Source: Sphingomonas sp. IW22 (GTDB lineage Bacteria; Pseudomonadota; Alphaproteobacteria; Sphingomonadales; Sphingomonadaceae). Taken from it: DNA of 64,000 nucleotides. The stretch is from the NCBI RefSeq assembly GCF_041321155.1, contig NZ_JBGGWB010000001.1:1364001-1428000 (forward strand). Reading direction: 5' to 3'. Within the stretch, counting starts at the first letter, position 1. Each line of letters starts with the position of its first letter. The position numbers and the translations under genes are program-made. Below, piece by piece: positions 26,701 to 35,214 of the stretch. The notes beneath the pieces were generated by a model that saw only the letters and a list, made by a program, of their open reading frames with translations, was not told the origin of the DNA and ran no database searches.

Positions 26701-27065
26701 AGGGCGTATTGTTCGTCACGCTGGAGGATGAAACCGGCGTCGCCAATATCATCCTGTGGCCCGACCGGTTCGAGGCCAATCGCCGCACCGTCATGTCGGC
26801 GGCGATGCTGGGCGTGCGCGGGCGGATGCAGCGCGAGGGGGAGGTCATCCACGTCATCGCCGACACGCTTGAGGATCTGACGCCGATGCTGCACACCATC
26901 GGCGACATCGACATGCCGCGCCTGTCGCGCCCTGGCGGCGGCGGCTCACCCGATCGCGGGGACCCCGAATGGCGTCCAAAGGGGCGCAGCCTGTACCACG
27001 CCGCCTTTCGCGAAGGTTGCGATCCAGAGGATGCGATCCGCCAGAAATCGCGCGATTTCCATTGA
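23763..27065 (+). CDS. dnaE2: DnaE2 error-prone DNA polymerase III alpha subunit
   Basis: 1100 residues. It opens with a PHP domain (LQVATHFSFLRGASSAEEL), then the C-family polymerase palm with the three catalytic acids in PPDIDVDFEHERR near residue 382, the fingers block LGVFQIESRAQMAMLPRM, and a late OB fold (LELAGIVLVRQKPGSAKGVLF). DnaE2 is the catalytic polymerase of the ImuABC mutasome. The PHP metal ligands are partly replaced, consistent with no proofreading. Operon order imuA-imuB-dnaE2 is canonical. Confidence 0.96.
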   Translation: MAEYVELQVATHFSFLRGASSAEELFSTASEMGHTALGITDRNSVAGIVRSLVAAEQVTAQARPIRMIAGCRLDLVDGRVLLVWPRDRAAWSRLTRLLTLGKARANPQRGEKGQCFLHWEDVAAHAPGLIGALVPRMAAFEDEAGMRWMADIFAGDGHVALNWHRRPDDARRLHALADAARRHGLTPLATGDVRYHHPDRRMLHDVVTAIREKTTIDALGTRRARTGDGHLVPPADMARRFADLPEALTATLAIAEACTFSPRELSHQYPDEIVMSGRSPQDALALMARRALAERFAGNPPDAYSTLLEHELRLVERMGYARYFLTVHSIVQFARSQDILCQGRGSAANSVICFVLGITSIDPVRHKLLFERFISEDRAEPPDIDVDFEHERREEVIQWIYETYGHDHAALTAVVSRFRARGAVREVGKALGLPEDLTGALAGQVWGWSAEGVGERHVSALNLDMTDPRLALTLELSRELIGTPRHLSQHPGGFVLTRDRLDDLVPIEPAAMIDRRVVEWEKEDIEELGFMKVDILGLGMLGCMRRAFDLLAEHKDIALSLAAPVLQGDDPATFEMIRRADTLGVFQIESRAQMAMLPRMKPVNFYDIAIQVAIVRPGPIQGDMVHPYLKRREMLRRDPNAVIEYPSEALRDVLEKTLGVPLFQEQAMQVAIKGAGFTASQADRLRRAMATFKFTGGVGEFRDKLIAGMMGNGITLDFAERLVKQIEGFGSYGFPESHAASFAKIAYASSWMKCHHPDIFCAALLNAQPMGFYAPAQIVRDAREHGVEVHPVCINDSRWDTRIVGRGAGQLPLRLGLRVVAGLSNEHGAAIVAARADRPFSGVEDAWRRSGVPLAALERIARADGFHALGLDRRQALWTIRGLGAAPLPLFAAADAREGGVVPELAEPAVALDPLTAGREVVEDYRATQLSLRAHPLSFLRDELTRRRMVRAGDLRRMKDGTRLELAGIVLVRQKPGSAKGVLFVTLEDETGVANIILWPDRFEANRRTVMSAAMLGVRGRMQREGEVIHVIADTLEDLTPMLHTIGDIDMPRLSRPGGGGSPDRGDPEWRPKGRSLYHAAFREGCDPEDAIRQKSRDFH

Positions 27066-27074
27066 CGCCGCCGC

Positions 27075-28850
27075 TCAATGCAGCGGCCATGTCCACATCA
27101 CCAGCGGCGTGCCGACCAGCACGACCAGCAGCGACAGCGGCGCCCCCAGCCGCGCATAATCGCTGAACCGATACCCGCCCGGCCCAAGCACCAGCGTGTT
27201 GCACTGGTGCCCGATGGGGGTCAGGAAATCCGAACCCGCGCCGATTGCCGTCGCGATCAGGAACGCTTCGGGGCGATAGCCAAGGTCATGGGCGAATACC
27301 GCCGCGATGGGCGCCATCACCAGCACGGTTGCTGCATTGTTCAGGAACGGCGTCACCGCCATTGCCGCCACCATGATCAGCGCGACCGCGCCCCATGGCG
27401 GCAACGACGCCGCAACCTGCGCCAGCCCGGTCGCCAGCACGTCGGACGCGCCGGTGGTGCGAAGCGTATCGCTGACCGGGATCAGCGCGCCCAGCATGAT
27501 CAGGATCGGCCACTCGACCCCCTCATATGCTTCCCTCAGCGGCAGGGCGCCCATCGCCATCATCAGCCCCGCCGCCGCGAAAAAGGCGACCGCCACAGGT
27601 ACATAGCCCGTTGCCGTCACGGCCATTGCGATCGCCAGGATGACCAGCGGCAGCCAGCGCCGCTTCGAACTGCCCAGCCGCAGGCTGCGCTCCGCCAGCG
27701 GCAGGGTACCCAGGTCGCGCATCCGTTCGGGCAAAAGGCCCAGCGGACCCTGCAGGACGATGACATCGCCCGCGCGCAGATCGATCTCGCCCAGCTTCTT
27801 GGTCAGCCGCTGGCCCGCGCGCGATACCGCGATCAGGTTCACGCCGTAACGCTGCTGAAGCCGCATCCGCTCGGCCGACTGACGGACCAGCATCGAACCG
27901 GGCGTGACCACCGCCTCGATCACGCCGATCTCGTCATTCTCGCTACCTTCGGGCAAGTCGCGTTCCTGTCCGGCCAACGCCAGATGATCGCCCGCGATCA
28001 CCCGCTCCAGCATGTCGGGATCGCCGCCCAGGATCAGCGTATCGCCCTCGCATAGCATCAATTCGGGGGTGACGACGGTCCGCATGTTCGCGCGCAGCAC
28101 GCCGGTGATGGTGACGCCATGTTCGTGGCGCTCGATAAAGTCCGCGACCGTTTCATCGATGGCGGGCGACCCTTCCTCGATCGTCGCCTCGGTCACATAA
28201 TCCTTGATGTTCAGCGCCTCACCCATGGTCGGCGCGGCGCGGCGCTCCCGCGGCAACAGGCGATAGCCGAAACGCAGGAAAATCAGCCCCACGACCAGCA
28301 GCCCCAATCCCGTCGGCAGATAATCGAACATGCCGAACGGCTGGCCCGTCATCTGTTCGCGCACGCGGCTGACGATGATGTTGGGGGATGTGCCGACCAG
28401 TGTCGTCAATCCGCCCAGCAGCGATGCGAACGCCATTGGCATCAGGAAGACCGATGGGCTGGAATCGGTTTTTTTCGCCGTCTGCACCGCTGCGGGCATC
28501 AGCATCGCCAGCGCGCCGACATTCTTGACCAGGCCCGACGCCACGCCGACCGTGGCGGTCAGCACTAGCAGTTGGGATCGCACCCGCGTCACGCGCCGCG
28601 CGACGACGCCCAGCGCGACTTCGATCAGGCCCGAACGCTGCATCGCCGTCGATATGACCAGCGCCGACCCCACGATGATGACGATGTCGTCGGAAAAGCC
28701 GGTGAACGCCGCTTTGGGATCGATCAACCCCAGCGCCAGTCCCGCCAGCAGCGCCAGAATCGCCGTTACGTCATAGCGAAACCGCCCCCACAGGAACAAA
28801 CCCATCATGCCCACCAACAGGCCGATGGACAGCATTTGGGTCGTCGTCAT
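27075..28850 (-). CDS. SLC13-family anion permease with internal RCK-C domains
   Basis: 591 residues. ATG 28850 is preceded by AAGGGGGG. There are about ten or more membrane spans in two halves, split by two TrkA-C (RCK-C) domains at roughly residues 205-375 (TPELMLCEGDTLILGGD, EIDLRAGDVIVLQGP). Family motifs include LTTLVGTSPNIIVSRVR and the repeat ATAIGAGSDFLTPIGHQCN, which form the substrate site. Relatives move dicarboxylates, sulfate or similar anions with sodium; the substrate here is unknown. It converges on dnaE2 with only 9 bases between stops. Confidence 0.9.
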   Translation of the reverse strand: MTTTQMLSIGLLVGMMGLFLWGRFRYDVTAILALLAGLALGLIDPKAAFTGFSDDIVIIVGSALVISTAMQRSGLIEVALGVVARRVTRVRSQLLVLTATVGVASGLVKNVGALAMLMPAAVQTAKKTDSSPSVFLMPMAFASLLGGLTTLVGTSPNIIVSRVREQMTGQPFGMFDYLPTGLGLLVVGLIFLRFGYRLLPRERRAAPTMGEALNIKDYVTEATIEEGSPAIDETVADFIERHEHGVTITGVLRANMRTVVTPELMLCEGDTLILGGDPDMLERVIAGDHLALAGQERDLPEGSENDEIGVIEAVVTPGSMLVRQSAERMRLQQRYGVNLIAVSRAGQRLTKKLGEIDLRAGDVIVLQGPLGLLPERMRDLGTLPLAERSLRLGSSKRRWLPLVILAIAMAVTATGYVPVAVAFFAAAGLMMAMGALPLREAYEGVEWPILIMLGALIPVSDTLRTTGASDVLATGLAQVAASLPPWGAVALIMVAAMAVTPFLNNAATVLVMAPIAAVFAHDLGYRPEAFLIATAIGAGSDFLTPIGHQCNTLVLGPGGYRFSDYARLGAPLSLLVVLVGTPLVMWTWPLH

Positions 28851-29001
28851 GCGCAACAGCCCCCCTTGCGGCACCGGGGACGGTCATTGCGTCGATGTGG
28901 GGCGTTCGGACAAGCCGGAGCGTCGGTCATCGCACCACAACGTCAAACTCGCCAAATCGGCTCGCATCCTCAACGTCCGCAATCGAATTTTCGCATGACA
29001 G

Positions 29002-29388
29002 CTATAACAGCCCCAGTTCGCGAAAGCTGGCGACACCACTAGGCGTCAGGATCAGATGGTCGATCAGCTTCAGGTCGAGCGCTGCCAGCGCACGCTCGAA
29101 CCGGCGGGTCACATCGATATCGGCGGCGCTTGGCCGTGCATCGTTCGACGGGTGGTTATGCGCCATCAGCAGCCCGGCAGCGTCGAATACCAGCGCTTCG
29201 CGCGCGACAGTGCGGATCGGCAATGTGATCGCCGCCACTGACCCGGCCGGCGTGTAGCGAAGCGCGATAACGCGGTGTGCCCGGTCCAGATAAGCAAAAG
29301 CCGCAACCTCACGCGGGGCATGGGCCAGCGGTGCGAAAATCGCCCTCGCCGCCGTCAAATCGGTAACACATTGGTTCCCCCCGCCCAT
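29002..29388 (-). CDS. Short RadC-like JAB/MPN domain protein
   Basis: 128 residues. ATG 29388 follows AAGGGGGT. The metal site of JAB domains is present: His77 and His79 in AHNHPSNDARPSAADID, with Asp90. This is about half the length of full RadC, because the N-terminal helix-hairpin-helix region is missing. RadC-type proteins of this size often lie near mobile elements, and their role is not settled; no DNA-repair role should be assumed. It is transcribed away from thyA. Confidence 0.85.
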   Translation of the reverse strand: MGGGNQCVTDLTAARAIFAPLAHAPREVAAFAYLDRAHRVIALRYTPAGSVAAITLPIRTVAREALVFDAAGLLMAHNHPSNDARPSAADIDVTRRFERALAALDLKLIDHLILTPSGVASFRELGLL

Positions 29389-29453
29389 CCGCACCCCCTT
29401 GCATGTGACGGCGCCGACGTTCGACAAAACAATCTCGAAATCGAAGGGTAATC

Positions 29454-29470
29454 TGGTCCGATCCGGACCA
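29454..29470. promoter_or_regulatory. Palindrome between radC-like gene and thyA, candidate operator
   Basis: TGGTCCGATCCGGACCA has perfect 7-base arms around a 3-base centre. It lies in the 174-base divergent spacer, 66 bases upstream of the radC-like start and 93 bases upstream of thyA. The shape recalls GntR/FadR-type sites (TGGT-N-ACCA), but no such regulator is adjacent. Only the symmetry is directly seen. Confidence 0.45.
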
Positions 29471-29562
29471 AGCATCCCTTGGCGGCGTGATGCGTCCAGC
29501 CACCGTTGCGCGGGAGCATGAACGACGTAGCCGACTTGGCGCGCGGGCATTAAGGAGCAGGC

Positions 29563-30459
29563 ATGCGACACCCGGAATATCAGTATCTCGACCTGCTCGA
29601 CCATGTTCTGGCAAATGGCGACCAGCGCATGGATCGCACCGGCGTCGGCACGCGATCGATTTTCGGAGCGCTGCTGCGTTTCGACCTGTCGGGCGGACAG
29701 GTGCCGATCCTGACGACCAAGCGCGTCTATTGGAAAACGGCGGTGCGCGAGATGCTGTGGTTCCTGACCGGCGGCACCAACATCCAGCCGCTGTTGCGCG
29801 ACAACGTCCGCATCTGGACCGACTGGCCGCTGGCCGCCTATCGCCGCGAAACCGGCGAGCACATCGAACAGGCCGCGTTCGAGCAGCGGATTGTTGCCGA
29901 TGATGCCTTCGCTGCGCGCTGGGGCGAACTCGGTCCCGTTTACGGCAAGCAATGGCGCCGGTGGCTTGGCGCTGACGGGCGCGAGCATGACCAGATCGGC
30001 ACGCTGATCGAGACGCTGAATACGAACCCCGCCAGCCGCCGGATGCTGTTCCACGGCTGGAACGTCGGCGAACTGGGCGACATGGCGCTGCCGCCGTGCC
30101 ACATGGTCTATCAATATCATGTAACGTCCGGCGGGCGGCTGAACTGTCTGATGTTCCAGCGGTCGGTCGACCTGCTGCTGGGCGCGGCGTTCAATTTCGT
30201 CGGCGCGGCGGCGTTGCAGCTGATGCTGGCGCAGCAGGCCGATCTGACGCCGGGGGAATTGATCTGGGTCGCGGGTGACGCGCATCTCTACCTGAACCAC
30301 CTGGATCAGGCGCACGAACAGCTGGCGCGCGAACCGCGCCCCTTTCCCACCATGCGGCTGGCGCGCCGTGCCGCCAGCATCGACGATTACCGCATCGATG
30401 ATTTCGTGGTGGAGGGATATGATCCCTATCCGCCGATCAAGGGAGAGGTCGCGGTCTGA
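29563..30459 (+). CDS. thyA: Thymidylate synthase
   Basis: 298 residues; ATG 29563 follows AAGGAG. The folate/dUMP site starts DRTGVGTRSIFG, the catalytic cysteine is Cys179 in ALPPCHMVYQYHV, and the dUMP-binding segment reads MFQRSVDLLLGAAFNFVGAA. The enzyme methylates dUMP to dTMP with methylene-THF. The chain is longer than E. coli ThyA (264) because of an insert near residues 85-125 (TDWPLAAYRRETGEH). The usual FNIASYA is here FNFVGAA, an unusual but Asn-preserving change. Confidence 0.95.
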   Translation: MRHPEYQYLDLLDHVLANGDQRMDRTGVGTRSIFGALLRFDLSGGQVPILTTKRVYWKTAVREMLWFLTGGTNIQPLLRDNVRIWTDWPLAAYRRETGEHIEQAAFEQRIVADDAFAARWGELGPVYGKQWRRWLGADGREHDQIGTLIETLNTNPASRRMLFHGWNVGELGDMALPPCHMVYQYHVTSGGRLNCLMFQRSVDLLLGAAFNFVGAAALQLMLAQQADLTPGELIWVAGDAHLYLNHLDQAHEQLAREPRPFPTMRLARRAASIDDYRIDDFVVEGYDPYPPIKGEVAV

Positions 30460-30526
30460 TCCGCCCTTGATCGCGGCCCCGATAACGCCATCTGCAAACG
30501 CGTCGATTGTTGCGATGGAGCGAAAA

Positions 30527-30688
30527 ATGGGCCAGCGCCCCCCGCATGTGAAACCGCCCGCCTATCTGTCCAAAAGCCCGCCGGTGCCAAAGCCCGAACC
30601 GATAAAGGCGCAGGGCGACGACCCCTTGGGCCGCGACCCGGTGCGTTATGGCGATTGGGAGCTAAAGGGGATCGCGGTCGATTTCTGA
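30527..30688 (+). CDS. DUF1674 protein, succinate dehydrogenase assembly factor 4-like
   Basis: 53 residues. ATG 30527 follows GGAG at a normal distance. The C-terminal motif DPLGRDPVRYGDWELKGIAV is the hallmark of DUF1674/SDHAF4 proteins, which help protect and assemble the flavinated SdhA subunit. The N-terminal half is proline-rich and disordered (PPHVKPPAYLSKSPPVPKP). It lies 67 bases after thyA on the same strand. Confidence 0.88.
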   Translation: MGQRPPHVKPPAYLSKSPPVPKPEPIKAQGDDPLGRDPVRYGDWELKGIAVDF

Positions 30689-30703
30689 CGGCAATCCGCC
30701 GTT

Positions 30704-31678
30704 TCAGCTTTCGGCGCGAAGCGGGCGGGTCAGCAGCCGTTCGATGATGGCGCCCACATCGGCCCCCTCCAGCAGCGCACAGACCGCTTCGGTCACGGGC
30801 ATGTCGACCTCGCGGATCCGCGCGTCCTCTCGCAGCACCGGGGCGGTGAAGGCCCCCTCTGCCACGGTGCGCCGGTCGCTCATCATCGCGGCGGCCGAAC
30901 GACCCTGACCGATCCCCACGCCGAGCGAGAAATTACGGCTGCTGGTCGACGAACAGGTCAGCACCAGATCGCCCAGACCCGACAGGCCGGCCAGCGTTTC
31001 CGGACGTGCGCCGCGCGCCACGCCGTACCGCGTCATTTCGGCAAAGCCGCGCGCGATCAGCGCCGCACGTGCATTCTGACCCAGCCCCGCGCCCTCGACC
31101 ACGCCACAGGCGATGGCCAGCACATTCTTGACCGCGCCGCCGATTTCCGCGCCGACCACGTCGTCGCTGGCATAGGGGCGCAGCGCCGGGGTCGCCAGCC
31201 GTTCGGACAGTGCCTCCCGCAGCGCCGGATCCGCACAGGCGAGCGTCACGGCGGTGGGCAGCCCGGCGGCGACTTCATGGGCAAAGGTCGGTCCCGACAG
31301 CACCGCCAGCGGGGCCTGTGGCTGGGCATCGGCCGCGATTTCGCTGACCAGCCGTCGTGTCCCCGCCTCGATCCCCTTGGCGCACAGCACCAGCGGGCGC
31401 GTGCCCACTGCCATACCGGACAACACAGCGCCAACATGCTGGGCAGGCACCACGACCAGCAGCGCTTCGGCCTGTTCCAGATCGGACAGGTTGGCGGTCG
31501 CGCGCACCGCCGTCGACAGCCTCGCCTTGGGCAGGAAGGCGGCGTTGACATGGTCGGCGTTGATGCTGTCCACAACGTCCGCCTCGCGCGCCCAGAGGAT
31601 CACATCCTCTCCGCCCGAAGCCGCCGCCTGTGCCAGCGCCGTTCCCCATGCACCCGCACCGATGACCCCGATCCGCAT
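30704..31678 (-). CDS. gpsA: NAD(P)-dependent glycerol-3-phosphate dehydrogenase
   Basis: 324 residues from ATG 31678, or 325 from the ATG one codon earlier that overlaps the tsaD stop. The nucleotide-binding motif IGVIGAGAWGTALA starts at residue 2, and the catalytic region shows VLCAKGIEAGT, AVLSGPTFAHEVA and GAEIGGAVKNVLAIACGV, with the active lysine in the last. GpsA makes sn-glycerol-3-phosphate for phospholipid synthesis. The tsaD-gpsA pair is a common arrangement. Confidence 0.95.
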   Translation of the reverse strand: MRIGVIGAGAWGTALAQAAASGGEDVILWAREADVVDSINADHVNAAFLPKARLSTAVRATANLSDLEQAEALLVVVPAQHVGAVLSGMAVGTRPLVLCAKGIEAGTRRLVSEIAADAQPQAPLAVLSGPTFAHEVAAGLPTAVTLACADPALREALSERLATPALRPYASDDVVGAEIGGAVKNVLAIACGVVEGAGLGQNARAALIARGFAEMTRYGVARGARPETLAGLSGLGDLVLTCSSTSSRNFSLGVGIGQGRSAAAMMSDRRTVAEGAFTAPVLREDARIREVDMPVTEAVCALLEGADVGAIIERLLTRPLRAES

Positions 31679-32712
31679 CATGCCTTCACCCCCGCCCCGC
31701 GCACCGGCACCGCATCGGGATCGAGCGGCCATCGTGCGCGCGCCGGCGCATCCAGCGGATCAGTCAGTCCGACGGCAAACCGCTCGGCGCCCGCCCATGC
31801 GATCATCGCGGCATTATCGGTGCACAGCCACAGCGGCGGCGCGACAAAGCGCATGTCATGGGCATGGGCCAGCGACTGGAGTGCATCGCGCACCCCCTTG
31901 TTCGCGGCGACCCCGCCCGCAACCACCAGCGCCGTCGCGCCGGGCGCGCGCGCCAGTGCCAGCCGGGTGCGGTCGATCAGGCAATCGACCACCGCCTTGC
32001 TGAACGAAGCGGCAATATCCTCAACCCGGTAATCGCCCGACTGCGCCGCGCGCGCGACCGCGCTTTTCAGCCCGGCAAAGGAAAAATGCGGCTCGCCCGA
32101 CCCGACCAGCGGGCGCGGCAGCGGCACTGCCGCCGGGTCACCCGACGCGGCAGCGCGCTCCACTGCCGGCCCGCCGGGAAAGCCAAGGCCCAGCAGCTTC
32201 GCCGTCTTGTCGAACGCTTCGCCCGCAGCATCGTCGATCGTCGTCGCCAGTCGCACATGATCGCCGACGCCGCGCACCAGCAGCAACTGGCAATGCCCGC
32301 CCGACACCAGCAGCAGCAGATAGGGAAACGCCAGGTCAGGCTCGGCCAGTCGCGGACTGAGCGCATGGCCCTCCAGATGGTTGACCGCGATCAGCGGCTT
32401 GCCCGCCGCGTGGGCCAGCGCCTTGCCGGTCACCAGCCCGACCATCACGCCGCCGATCAGCCCCGGCCCCGCCGTCGCCGCGACCGCATCGACATCGGCC
32501 AGTGTCACGCCCGCTTCCTCGAACGCAGCCGAAATCAGCGGCGCCAGCACGTCCGCATGCGCGCGCGCGGCAATTTCGGGGACCACCCCGCCATAGGGGG
32601 CATGCGCCGCTTCCTGTCCCGCCAGCTTGTGCGACAGCACGCGGCGGTCGCTGGTGACAAGCGCGGCGGCGGTTTCGTCGCAGCTCGATTCGAGGCCAAG
32701 GATAAGCGCCAT
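31678..32712 (-). CDS. tsaD: tRNA N6-threonylcarbamoyladenosine transferase TsaD
   Basis: 344 residues from [16 protein letters not shown]; an ATG three codons upstream is an alternative. The metal-binding pair His112 and His116 is in [10 protein letters not shown], and other ASKHA motifs are [26 protein letters not shown] and [13 protein letters not shown]. With TsaB and TsaE it completes t6A37 in ANN-decoding tRNAs. It is divergent from hemC across 38 bases, so the two promoters must overlap. Confidence 0.96.
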   Translation of the reverse strand: MALILGLESSCDETAAALVTSDRRVLSHKLAGQEAAHAPYGGVVPEIAARAHADVLAPLISAAFEEAGVTLADVDAVAATAGPGLIGGVMVGLVTGKALAHAAGKPLIAVNHLEGHALSPRLAEPDLAFPYLLLLVSGGHCQLLLVRGVGDHVRLATTIDDAAGEAFDKTAKLLGLGFPGGPAVERAAASGDPAAVPLPRPLVGSGEPHFSFAGLKSAVARAAQSGDYRVEDIAASFSKAVVDCLIDRTRLALARAPGATALVVAGGVAANKGVRDALQSLAHAHDMRFVAPPLWLCTDNAAMIAWAGAERFAVGLTDPLDAPARARWPLDPDAVPVRGAGVKA

Positions 32713-32750
32713 CGCTTCCATCTAGCCGTGCGCCGGGCTAGCACAAGGCC

Positions 32751-33677
32751 ATGCCCAATCCCTTTCGCATCGGCACGCGCGGCTCGCCGCTGGCGCTGAC
32801 CCAGGCCAATCTGGTCCGTGGCCTGCTGGCCGCCGCGCATGACCGCGATCCGCTGGCGTTTGAAATCGTCCCCATCCGCACCACCGGCGACCGGGTACAG
32901 GACCGCCCGCTGGCCGAAATCGGCGGCAAGGCGTTGTGGACCAAGGAACTGGACCGCGCGCTGCTGGACGGCGAAATCGACTGCGCCGTCCATTCGATGA
33001 AGGATGTAGAGACGATCCGTCCCGCCGCCATCGTCATCGCCGCGATGCTGGAGCGCGCCGATGTGCGCGACCGGCTGGTCGGAGCGGCCTCGATCGACGA
33101 ATTGCCAGCCGGAGGCGTGATCGGCACCTCATCCCCGCGCCGCGCGGCGCAGCTGCGAAAACTGCGACCCGACCTGTCGATCATATCGTTCCGCGGCAAT
33201 GTCGACACACGGCTGGCCAAGCTTGGTTCGGGAGAGGCCGATGCCACGCTGCTCGCCGCCGCCGGGCTGGAGCGGCTGGGCCGTCACGATGTCGGCACGC
33301 CGATTCCGCTGGAAATGATGCTGCCCGCCCCGTCCCAGGGCGCGATCGGGATCGAAGTGCGCGTCGACGATGCCGCCGCCCGCGCGCTGGTCGCCGCGGT
33401 CGATCATGCCGACACCAGCCGCTGCGTGCTGGCAGAGCGCGCGTTGCTGGCCGCACTGGACGCCGACTGCCATTCGCCGGTTGCGGCGAATGCGCGGATC
33501 GTGGACGGGCGGCTGGTGCTGGACGCCGAACTGTTGAGCGAGGATGGCGGCGAGCATGTCAACGGATCGATCACCGGCGACGACGGTGCGGCGATGGCGA
33601 TTGCGCTGGCCGATGAGCTGATCGCGCGCGCGCCCGCCGCCGTCTGTGCGCGCTTCGGTCGATGCGCCCCCGCCTGA
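32751..33677 (+). CDS. hemC: Porphobilinogen deaminase (hydroxymethylbilane synthase)
   Basis: 308 residues. FRIGTRGSPLALTQANLV begins the chain, GTSSPRRAAQL and ISFRGNVDTRL bind substrate, and Cys240 in DADCHSPVA carries the dipyrromethane cofactor. HemC polymerises four porphobilinogens on the way to heme. The gene overlaps hemD by 16 bases. Confidence 0.96.
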   Translation: MPNPFRIGTRGSPLALTQANLVRGLLAAAHDRDPLAFEIVPIRTTGDRVQDRPLAEIGGKALWTKELDRALLDGEIDCAVHSMKDVETIRPAAIVIAAMLERADVRDRLVGAASIDELPAGGVIGTSSPRRAAQLRKLRPDLSIISFRGNVDTRLAKLGSGEADATLLAAAGLERLGRHDVGTPIPLEMMLPAPSQGAIGIEVRVDDAAARALVAAVDHADTSRCVLAERALLAALDADCHSPVAANARIVDGRLVLDAELLSEDGGEHVNGSITGDDGAAMAIALADELIARAPAAVCARFGRCAPA

Positions 33678-34348
33678 TCGTCCTCCGCCCCGAACCGGGT
33701 AACCGCGCGACCTGTGACCGGATCGTCGCGGCGGGCGGGGTGGCGGTGGCGATGCCGCTGTTCGCTACCGGACCGCTGGCGTGGCACGCGCCCAATGCGG
33801 GGGATTTTGACGCGCTGTTGCTGACCAGCGCCAACGCCGTGCGTCACGCCGGGCCTGCGCTGGCGGAGTTCCATCATCTGCCGGTCGTGGCGGTCGGCGC
33901 GGCGACGGCGCGTGCGGCAACGGCGGCGGGGCTGTCGGTCGCGGCCACCGGGGACGGCGATGCGGGCGCAGCGGCGCTGTTGCTTGAGCGCATGGGCGCG
34001 GGCCGCATGCTGCATTTGTGCGGGCGTGAGCATCGCTCGCTGGCGGGGGTGTGCAGCATTCCCGTCTATGCCAGCGACCCCATCGACCCGCCCATGCCGG
34101 GCGTGCTCGCGGGGGCGACAGCACTCATCCATTCCCCCCGCGCGGGCGCCCGGCTGGCTGCGCTGGTGGATGCAGCAGGCATCGATCGCGCGCGTGTGGC
34201 GGTGGCTGCGATCAGCCGTGCGGCACTGACGGCAGCGGGCGATGGCTGGCGGTGCGCCACGGCGATCGACCGGCCCGACGACAATGCCCTGATCCGCGCC
34301 GCGCTTTCGATTGACCCTGACGATGGGGGCAGGGATAAGACGGCATGA
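33662..34348 (+). CDS. hemD: Uroporphyrinogen-III synthase
   Basis: 228 residues. Sequence conservation in HemD is low, but RPRLIVLRPEPGNRATCDRI at the start, LLLTSANAVRHAG and a late AALIHSPRAGARLAALV are typical of its two domains. The position directly after hemC confirms it. It closes the linear tetrapyrrole with inversion of ring D. The start lies inside hemC and the stop overlaps the next gene (ATGA). Confidence 0.9.
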   Translation: MRPRLIVLRPEPGNRATCDRIVAAGGVAVAMPLFATGPLAWHAPNAGDFDALLLTSANAVRHAGPALAEFHHLPVVAVGAATARAATAAGLSVAATGDGDAGAAALLLERMGAGRMLHLCGREHRSLAGVCSIPVYASDPIDPPMPGVLAGATALIHSPRAGARLAALVDAAGIDRARVAVAAISRAALTAAGDGWRCATAIDRPDDNALIRAALSIDPDDGGRDKTA

Positions 34349-35208
34349 TCGGTGACGAAGTGTCGTTCGAAGCGCGTCCGCCGCGACGCGGGCTGGGTGC
34401 GCTGTGGGCGCTTGCAATCATCGGTGCGCTGGTGGCGGGGATCGTCGTCGCGCTGTGGTGGCTTGCCCCGGCCTGGGAACGCTGGCGCCGCCCCACGACA
34501 GACACTGCATCTGCCCAGCCTGTCGCCATTCGCGCGCCCCAGCCCGAACCTGGCGCCGACCTGACGTCGCTCTATGCACGCGAAATTGCGCTCGCCGCGC
34601 GGCTGGAGACGCTGGAAAGCAGGCTTCAGGGGATTGAGGGCGATTCGCGCGCCGCGTCCAGCCATGCGACGCGGGCGGAAGGCGTGCTGGTCGCATTTGC
34701 CGCACGGCGCGCGCTCGATCGCGGACTGCCGCTGGGCTATGTCGATCGTCAGCTTCGTGAACGCTTTGGCGCGATCCGGCCCAATGCAGTGGCGGCGGTG
34801 ACGTCGGCGGCGGGGCGGCCGGTCACGCTCGAAGACCTTCGGCTGGGCTTAGATTCGATGGCGCCCACATTGATGAGCGGCACGCGGGACGGTTGGTGGC
34901 CTGCACTGAAGCGCGAAGCCGCCACCTTGATCGTCCTGCGCGAAGAAACGACGCCCAGTGCGCGCCCCGCCGATCGGCTGACCCGCGCCCGCCGCCTGAT
35001 CGACGCCGGACAGGTTGAGGCCGCCATCGCGGAGGTTGCCAGGATGCCGGGCGCTGCAGGCGCGTCGAGCTGGCTCGAAGCCGCTCGCCGTTACGTCCGC
35101 GCCCGCCGTGCGCTGGACATTATCGAGGCAACGGCACTGTCCATGCCCGATCCCGCGCCGATGCCACCACCGGCGCAGAATACCACCGAAGCCCCGCCCA
35201 CAACCTGA
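34345..35208 (+). CDS. Mic60/mitofilin-like inner-membrane protein
   Basis: 287 residues. One membrane span (LWALAIIGALVAGIVVALWW, residues about 21-41) is followed by a charged linker, a short coiled coil (EIALAARLETLESRLQGIEG) and an alpha-helical C-terminal domain ending WLEAARRYVRARRALD. This is the layout of alphaproteobacterial Mic60-like proteins, which sit next to heme genes and are thought to shape inner-membrane invaginations and contact the outer membrane. The usual C-terminal mitofilin signature is only partly recognisable, so the assignment rests on layout plus gene order. Confidence 0.65.
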   Translation: MIGDEVSFEARPPRRGLGALWALAIIGALVAGIVVALWWLAPAWERWRRPTTDTASAQPVAIRAPQPEPGADLTSLYAREIALAARLETLESRLQGIEGDSRAASSHATRAEGVLVAFAARRALDRGLPLGYVDRQLRERFGAIRPNAVAAVTSAAGRPVTLEDLRLGLDSMAPTLMSGTRDGWWPALKREAATLIVLREETTPSARPADRLTRARRLIDAGQVEAAIAEVARMPGAAGASSWLEAARRYVRARRALDIIEATALSMPDPAPMPPPAQNTTEAPPTT

Positions 35209-35214
35209 GGCCCC

